DNA of 64,000 bases, taken from positions 124,001-188,000 of the forward strand of contig CBDCSE010000002.1 of the NCBI GenBank assembly GCA_965221405.1, written 5' to 3'. A program made the position numbers and the translations under genes. The DNA is from JAPOUP01 sp965221405 (GTDB lineage: Bacteria > Pseudomonadota > Alphaproteobacteria > Rhodobacterales > Rhodobacteraceae). Positions 60,000-64,000 of this stretch are shown piece by piece. The notes under the pieces are model-generated. The model did not search any database. It was given only the letters and a program-made list of their open reading frames with translations, and was not told the origin of the DNA. Position 1 is the first letter of the stretch, and every line of letters starts with the position of its first letter.

Positions 60000-61487
60000 T
60001 CAATCATGTCCGATGAGCCGCTGGACGGCTTCCTTCCAGGCCGCATAGCGTCTGTCACGCGACTCTGTCTCCATTCCCGGCTCGAACCGTCGGTCAAGCG
60101 CCCATCGGGAAGCGAAACCTTCCTTACCGGGATATAGGCCGGCATACGATCCTGCCAGCCAGGCCGCCCCGAGTGCTGTCGTCTCCAGCAGCTGTGGCCG
60201 GTCGACGGGTACGTTCAGGATATCCGCCAGAAACTGCATGGTCCAGTCGGAGGCGCTCATTCCTCCGTCAACCCTTAGCAGGGATTTGCCGACACCTCCC
60301 ATATCTGCGTGCATCGCCTCCATCAGATCACGCGTCTGGAAGCCCACACTCTCAAGCGCGGCGCGTGCAAGTTCGTTCGGACCCGAGTTCCGCGCAAGCC
60401 CGAACACCGCTCCCCGGCAATCAGCGTTCCAGTATGGCGCACCGAGGCCCGTGAAGGCGGGAACAAGGATGATGTCCTGGGTCGGGTCGGCGGCCTCGGC
60501 CATTTCCTGCGTCCGTTCCACAGCCTTAACGACACCGAGCCCGTCGCGCAGCCACTGCACAACCGCTCCGGCCATGAAGATCGAACCCTCAAGCGCATAA
60601 GTCGGCTTTCCGTCGAGTTGGTAACCGATCGTGGTCAGCAGTCGATTTCGCGAAGCTACGGGTTTCTCACCCGTGTTCAGCAACGCGAAACACCCCGTTC
60701 CGTAGGTGGATTTCAGCATTCCCGGCTGGAAGCAGGCTTGACCGACGGTCGCCGCCTGCTGGTCACCCGCGACACCGAGGATCGGAATCGCTGCTCCAAG
60801 GACCTCGGTCCCGGTCGCTCCAAACTCCGCGGCACAGTCCCTGACCTTGGGTAGCATTCCCATCGGTATATCCAGGCATTCACAGACCTGCGTACTCCAT
60901 TCGCCGTTCCTGATGTCGTAGAGAAGTGTCCGCGCCGCGTTTGTGGCATCGGTTACATGGGAGCCGCCGCCGGTCAGCCGCCATATCAGATAGGTGTCTA
61001 CCGTGCCGAACAGCAGGTCACCCCGCTCGGCCCTTTCCCGCGCACCACCGACGTTATCGAGTATCCACCTGATCTTGGTTCCGGAAAAGTATGGATCCAG
61101 TAACAGACCTGTGGTCTCGGCAACCATTGGCTCAATACCTTCACGCCTGAGCTCCCGGCAATGTTCCGATGTCCGTCTGTCCTGCCAGACGATGGCGTTG
61201 TACACGGGCCTCCCGGTCACTCGATCCCAGACGAGGGTGGTTTCCCGCTGGTTCGTGATCCCGATGCCCCGGAGTTCACCGGCATCGATTCCCGCCTTCT
61301 CTATCGCACGCAGGCAGGTCTGCATCGTGGAGTTCCATAGATCCTCCGGATCGTGCTCGACCCAACCGGATTCCGGGTAGTGTTGGGGAAACTCCCGTTG
61401 ATCGATTGCCCTTACCCGCATGTCACCGTCGAAAACGATGGCCCGGCTAGAAGTGGTTCCCTGGTCGATTGCGAGAATGTGGGTCAT
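60000..61487 (-). CDS. glpK: Glycerol kinase
   Basis: This 495-residue FGGY-family kinase phosphorylates glycerol to glycerol 3-phosphate. The N-terminus ILAIDQGTTSSRAIVFDGD is the ATP-binding phosphate loop. GITNQRETTLVWDRVTG and NAIVWQDRRTSEHC flank the glycerol site, and the FGGY signatures include YTLIWRLTGG-like sequence and DGGMSASDWTMQFLADIL. Motif order and length are canonical. It is a single gene here; no glpF, glpD or glpR is adjacent, although the first ABC importer could supply a polyol. Confidence 0.95.
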   Translation of the reverse strand: MTHILAIDQGTTSSRAIVFDGDMRVRAIDQREFPQHYPESGWVEHDPEDLWNSTMQTCLRAIEKAGIDAGELRGIGITNQRETTLVWDRVTGRPVYNAIVWQDRRTSEHCRELRREGIEPMVAETTGLLLDPYFSGTKIRWILDNVGGARERAERGDLLFGTVDTYLIWRLTGGGSHVTDATNAARTLLYDIRNGEWSTQVCECLDIPMGMLPKVRDCAAEFGATGTEVLGAAIPILGVAGDQQAATVGQACFQPGMLKSTYGTGCFALLNTGEKPVASRNRLLTTIGYQLDGKPTYALEGSIFMAGAVVQWLRDGLGVVKAVERTQEMAEAADPTQDIILVPAFTGLGAPYWNADCRGAVFGLARNSGPNELARAALESVGFQTRDLMEAMHADMGGVGKSLLRVDGGMSASDWTMQFLADILNVPVDRPQLLETTALGAAWLAGSYAGLYPGKEGFASRWALDRRFEPGMETESRDRRYAAWKEAVQRLIGHD

Positions 61488-61679
61488 GGTCGGTTCCGGT
61501 CAGAGGTGAATACACTGAACATTCGCCCGCACATCTTTCGGCGTCAAGCCGCGCGACGGGATGTACTCCACTACCCGGCGCGCAACACCGATCCCTTGCC
61601 CGGGCGGGCGACATCGAACGACCACATGGCCAAACCCGGAATTCAAGTTCCAATTGAGAGCCCGGCTAGTATTCCAACA

Positions 61680-61983
61680 TCATTGTATTGATGGATACAG
61701 TGACTTGAGCCTAATCCGGGCGTCCTCCGCCCTGAACCGCCAGTTGACCGGCGTCCCGTCAGCGTTGCGCCGCTTCTGCCAGGCCGCCACTTCGCTGGCC
61801 AGCGTCTCCCTGTCGGGGATCCGGCGATCGGGGCACTGCCGGATCCCGGACCGCGGGACGATGGTGCGCGAGGTCACCGCATGGCAGCGGCACCGCAACG
61901 CGGCGGCAAAGCCCGTCGACTGGCGGTTCAGGGCGGAGGACGCCCGGATTAGGCTCAAGTCCCTATACCCGGCAATTCAATGA
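61680..61983. repeat. Inverted pair of IS630-type transposase 3' ends
   Basis: This is a near-palindrome of about 300 bp. TTGAGCCTAATCCGGGCGTC at about 61,704 and its inverse near 61,960 begin arms of about 45 bp. Each strand encodes the same IS630-type C-terminus (DWRFRAEDARIRLKSLYPAI on plus, NWRFRAEDARIRLKSLYPSI on minus), preceded by a basic helix with EVxAWQ. So two 3' fragments of one transposase lie back to back in inverted orientation. The rest of each element is missing. Confidence 0.7.
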
Positions 61984-62521
61984 GGATGAGATACTAGATG
62001 GGGTGGGTGCCACATGGTATGGGTGGATCACCGGGATAAACCCCATCCGCGCGGAGGCGGCGCCATGGCGCCCACCCAGCCGTCCGGCCTGATGTGGTGC
62101 CGGGCCTTCGGCGTCCCGCTCTCGCGGGCCAAGGGCGCGGCGCCGCCCAGGGCGGCGGGCCTGGCGGCTGGCGACCGCGCCCGGCCCGCCCGGCGAGGAC
62201 CCTCTGGACCGTCCCTTCCGGATCCGACTCACCGACCCCGGCGGGAACCGCCTTCAGCCCGGTGCGCCGGTCGACGGGGGCCTCCCGAAGCGAGAGCATG
62301 TCGCGGAGCCTGTTGAACACCGGGACTGTCGCCGCTGCCTGGCCGATTCGCAGCATCATGCGTCGGCCCCGCTAGGTCTCACCCACATCGGGTGTTGCAC
62401 TTCACTGTGGAACGGGGGTGGCCAAATATGCAGCTTCGAGCCCATTACCCGTAGAATGGGTGTGCTCGGGATATGTGTAAAAAGTTGTCATGGCATGGAT
62501 GCGACACCGGGGATGGTGACA
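61984..62521. other. Degenerate region between IS630 relic and BrnTA
   Basis: About 540 bp with GC-rich, fragmented frames on both strands. A minus-strand segment (PVFNRLRDMLSLREAPVDRR then TGLKAVPAGVGESDPEG) looks protein-like and may be a transposon gene relic, but its family is unknown. No RNA gene or terminator was found. Confidence 0.4.
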
Positions 62522-62815
62522 TCACTTCACACCCAGCATGGCCTGTCGCAGGATCGCATTCATGCGCGACTGATAGCCCCTGCCTGCGGACTTGAGCCAG
62601 GCCAGCACGTCCGCATCCACGCGCACCGTGACCTGCTGCTTGACCGGTCGGTAGAACAGCCCCCGCTTCATCCCTTCGCGTGGGCCATCCGCCATCTCCG
62701 GGATGTCGCTGGTATCGATCTCCTCCTCCGGCAACGCCGCCAGGCGCTTCAGATCCTCTTTCTGCGCCTCCGTCAAAGGAGGAAGCGTATCAAGTGTATA
62801 TTCAACCGTCTTCAT
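62522..62815 (-). CDS. brnA: BrnA-type antitoxin (second module)
   Basis: This 97-residue antitoxin has a linker (EEEIDTSDIPEMADGPREGM) and a ribbon-helix-helix (VTVRVDADVLAWLKSAGRGYQSRMNAILRQAM) typical of BrnA/DUF4415. It overlaps the upstream brnT gene by 4 nt (ATGA) and appears complete, unlike the copy at 13 kb, whose tail is altered. Its helix region shares only the common GRGYQxRxNxxL pattern with that copy, so the two modules were acquired separately. Confidence 0.85.
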   Translation of the reverse strand: MKTVEYTLDTLPPLTEAQKEDLKRLAALPEEEIDTSDIPEMADGPREGMKRGLFYRPVKQQVTVRVDADVLAWLKSAGRGYQSRMNAILRQAMLGVK

Positions 62816-63090
62816 ACCTTTTCCTCTCCCTGCGGGTCGCGCCGGGCGGAGATAATGCGGATGATCTCCACCGTCCCCTCCTCGGCGGACGTATGCGCCA
62901 CCACAACGATCATCATCCCGTCAACCTCGCCCATGGTCTGCCAGCGCATCTCTCTCCCCTCGATCCGGTCCTGCACAGACGCATGCAACGGATCGAGAAA
63001 CACACGGGTCGCCAGTTCAAAGTCAATGCCATGCCTGCGCCGGTTGCTCAGGTTCTTGGCGCGGTCCCATGTGAAGCGATACTCTGTCAC
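62812..63090 (-). CDS. brnT: BrnT-type ribonuclease toxin (second module)
   Basis: This 92-residue toxin has the BrnT core: YRFTWDRAKNLSNRRRHGID, RVFLDPLHASVQDRIEGREM, the central MMIVVVAHTSAE strand and IEIIRIISARR-type C-terminus with the conserved RIISAR. That motif is intact here, whereas the module at 13.4 kb has RLVPAR, so this copy is the better candidate for an active RNase. Start ATG 63,090 follows a divergent AT-rich stretch likely to hold the promoter. It is followed by overlapping brnA. Confidence 0.85.
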   Translation of the reverse strand: MTEYRFTWDRAKNLSNRRRHGIDFELATRVFLDPLHASVQDRIEGREMRWQTMGEVDGMMIVVVAHTSAEEGTVEIIRIISARRDPQGEEKV

Positions 63091-63359
63091 GCTAAGACTG
63101 TAACGACAATACCGTCATATAACAACCCAACGGCCGATTCTTTCTCCACGGGCCCTGACGGGGCGGTTTGGCGGGAGCGACACCGCGTTCCCGTCGCATG
63201 GCGGGATTTCCGGAAATCCCGCCATTCCACGTCACGTTTGCCCGGTCAACCAGAGTCCCCGCCTTGTGCGGCGCTGGGCGAGCAGCCATACGCCCTTCCC
63301 GGAGGACGTGGCCGACACCCTTGACAGGATCGTTGGCGCTGACCAGATGGCCCCGGAAA

Positions 63360-63566
63360 ACAGATGGCGCCGCGACGAATGGGTGATCGGCGACCGCCCT
63401 GCGAACGAGGGTGGGGCACGCCGTCCCCGGCAACGTGTCCTCGCACAGGTCGGCCGGGGTCCGCGATTGGCTCAAGGACCGCCCGGACTGGGCGTTCCAC
63501 TTCACGCCCACATCGGCCTCGTGGATGGACGCCGTCGAGGGGTTCTTCTCGAAGCTGACGATGTGA
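63360..63566 (+). pseudogene. IS630-type transposase C-terminal remnant
   Basis: The plus strand reads SSHRSAGVRDWLKDRPDWAF and HFTPTSASWMDAVEGFFSKL ending with a stop at 63,564. This is the C-terminal catalytic segment of IS630 transposases ('FHFTPTSASWLNxVExFFSKLT'), with the catalytic Glu retained in AVEGFF. The upstream portion is scrambled. It is unrelated in sequence to the IS630 3' ends at 61.7 kb. Confidence 0.6.
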
Positions 63567-63569
63567 GGG

Positions 63570-63986
63570 CCTTGCGTGATCCGCGCCGCCTTTCGGTCGT
63601 TTTCCGTCGCTGTCCGGCATGGGGCTGGATCCGACCGGGTCCCGCTCACCACGCTCCTGGATGCCCGGAGCCTGCGGGGCGTCCAGCAGGAACCCTGCGC
63701 CGGACTGACGCTGATCGCCCCCGCCCGGCTGATGCCGGACGACCGCGGGACGCCCGTCAACGGGCCGGGCCATCCTCAGGGGAGGGGAGGCCTTCCCGCC
63801 AACCGGAAGAACGCGCTGCATGCCGTGTACGATGGATCCGGGGAGATGTGCGGGTGGCGGCACATGGTGGACAGTTTCCTCCCGAGGACCGGGGAGTTCC
63901 GGGCGGTCGCGACGCGGTACGACAGGACCGCCGCGCGCTTCGCGGCAGGGATCCACCCCGTCGCCGGCGTGGTCGCCGCGTCATGA
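63570..63986 (+). pseudogene. IS5-type transposase C-terminal remnant
   Basis: The plus-strand frames end with FRAVATRYDRTAARFAAGIH and a short hydrophobic tail, matching the C-terminus of IS5-like transposases ('RxVATRYDKxxxxFxAxIxLAxxV'). An upstream block (GLPANRKNALHAVYDGSG) corresponds to the region before the catalytic Glu. Frames are broken and the N-terminus is absent. It is a fossil at the window edge. Confidence 0.5.
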
Positions 63987-64000
63987 GTGTCAACAGGCCC

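Overview
The window is GC-rich DNA from an alphaproteobacterium. A Rhodobacterales-type porin, a UbiK/UbiH-type ubiquinone gene set, a CnoX-like thioredoxin, an NDUFAF7-type methyltransferase and short-spaced ABC uptake operons all point that way. The genome looks heavily invaded and eroded: intact housekeeping and transport operons alternate with broken transposases, a decayed recombinase trio and the remains of several toxin-antitoxin modules. No tRNA, rRNA or CRISPR array was seen.

Layout. 0-3 kb: a HEPN-like pair, small regulatory and nuclease fragments, and an IS5-like element bounded by 'ACCT' target duplications. 3-12.6 kb: a secreted protein gene with a G20 tract, an amidase, then a housekeeping block (FAD monooxygenase, Trm112-like, LON-domain protein, CnoX-like thioredoxin, exonuclease III, UbiK, Lgt, MidA-like methyltransferase, PgeF). 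12.6-19.3 kb: defence and toxin-antitoxin debris (Uma2 genes and fragments, BrnTA, a truncated integrase, an AAA/PD-(D/E)XK protein). 19.5 kb: thioredoxin reductase. 20.6-25 kb: a degenerate recombinase-in-trio (RIT) element sitting between two inverted halves of a transposase gene.

25.4-30.2 kb: a sugar-type ABC importer. 30.6-34.2 kb: a TbpB-like surface lipoprotein, a porin, a 21-bp tandem repeat and an XRE/RHH regulator. 34.3-35 kb: a decayed mqsRA module edged by C20 and C11 runs. 35-50.7 kb: a probable catabolic cluster with a large PIG-L deacetylase, a second secreted protein carrying an in-frame G18 tract, a second ABC importer that embeds an argininosuccinate-lyase paralogue, a fused 2-oxoacid dehydrogenase E1 with separate lipoyl and hydrolase genes, and a PfkB sugar kinase. 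51-59 kb: a lone AAA ATPase, a polyamine-type ABC operon, a TPR protein and a third secreted protein with a C18 tract. 60-64 kb: glycerol kinase, IS630/IS5 debris and a second BrnTA module.

The most unusual signal is the repeated placement of an 18-20 nt C/G homopolymer inside the signal peptide of three unrelated short, cysteine-rich secreted proteins (about 3.4, 39.2 and 58.9 kb). From the ribosome-binding-site-linked start, one reads in frame and two read out of frame. That is the pattern expected of phase-variable surface or secreted antigens, which are rarely described in Alphaproteobacteria. Homopolymer lengths are the least reliable part of any assembly, so the ON/OFF states are provisional, but the shared placement of the tracts does not depend on exact length.
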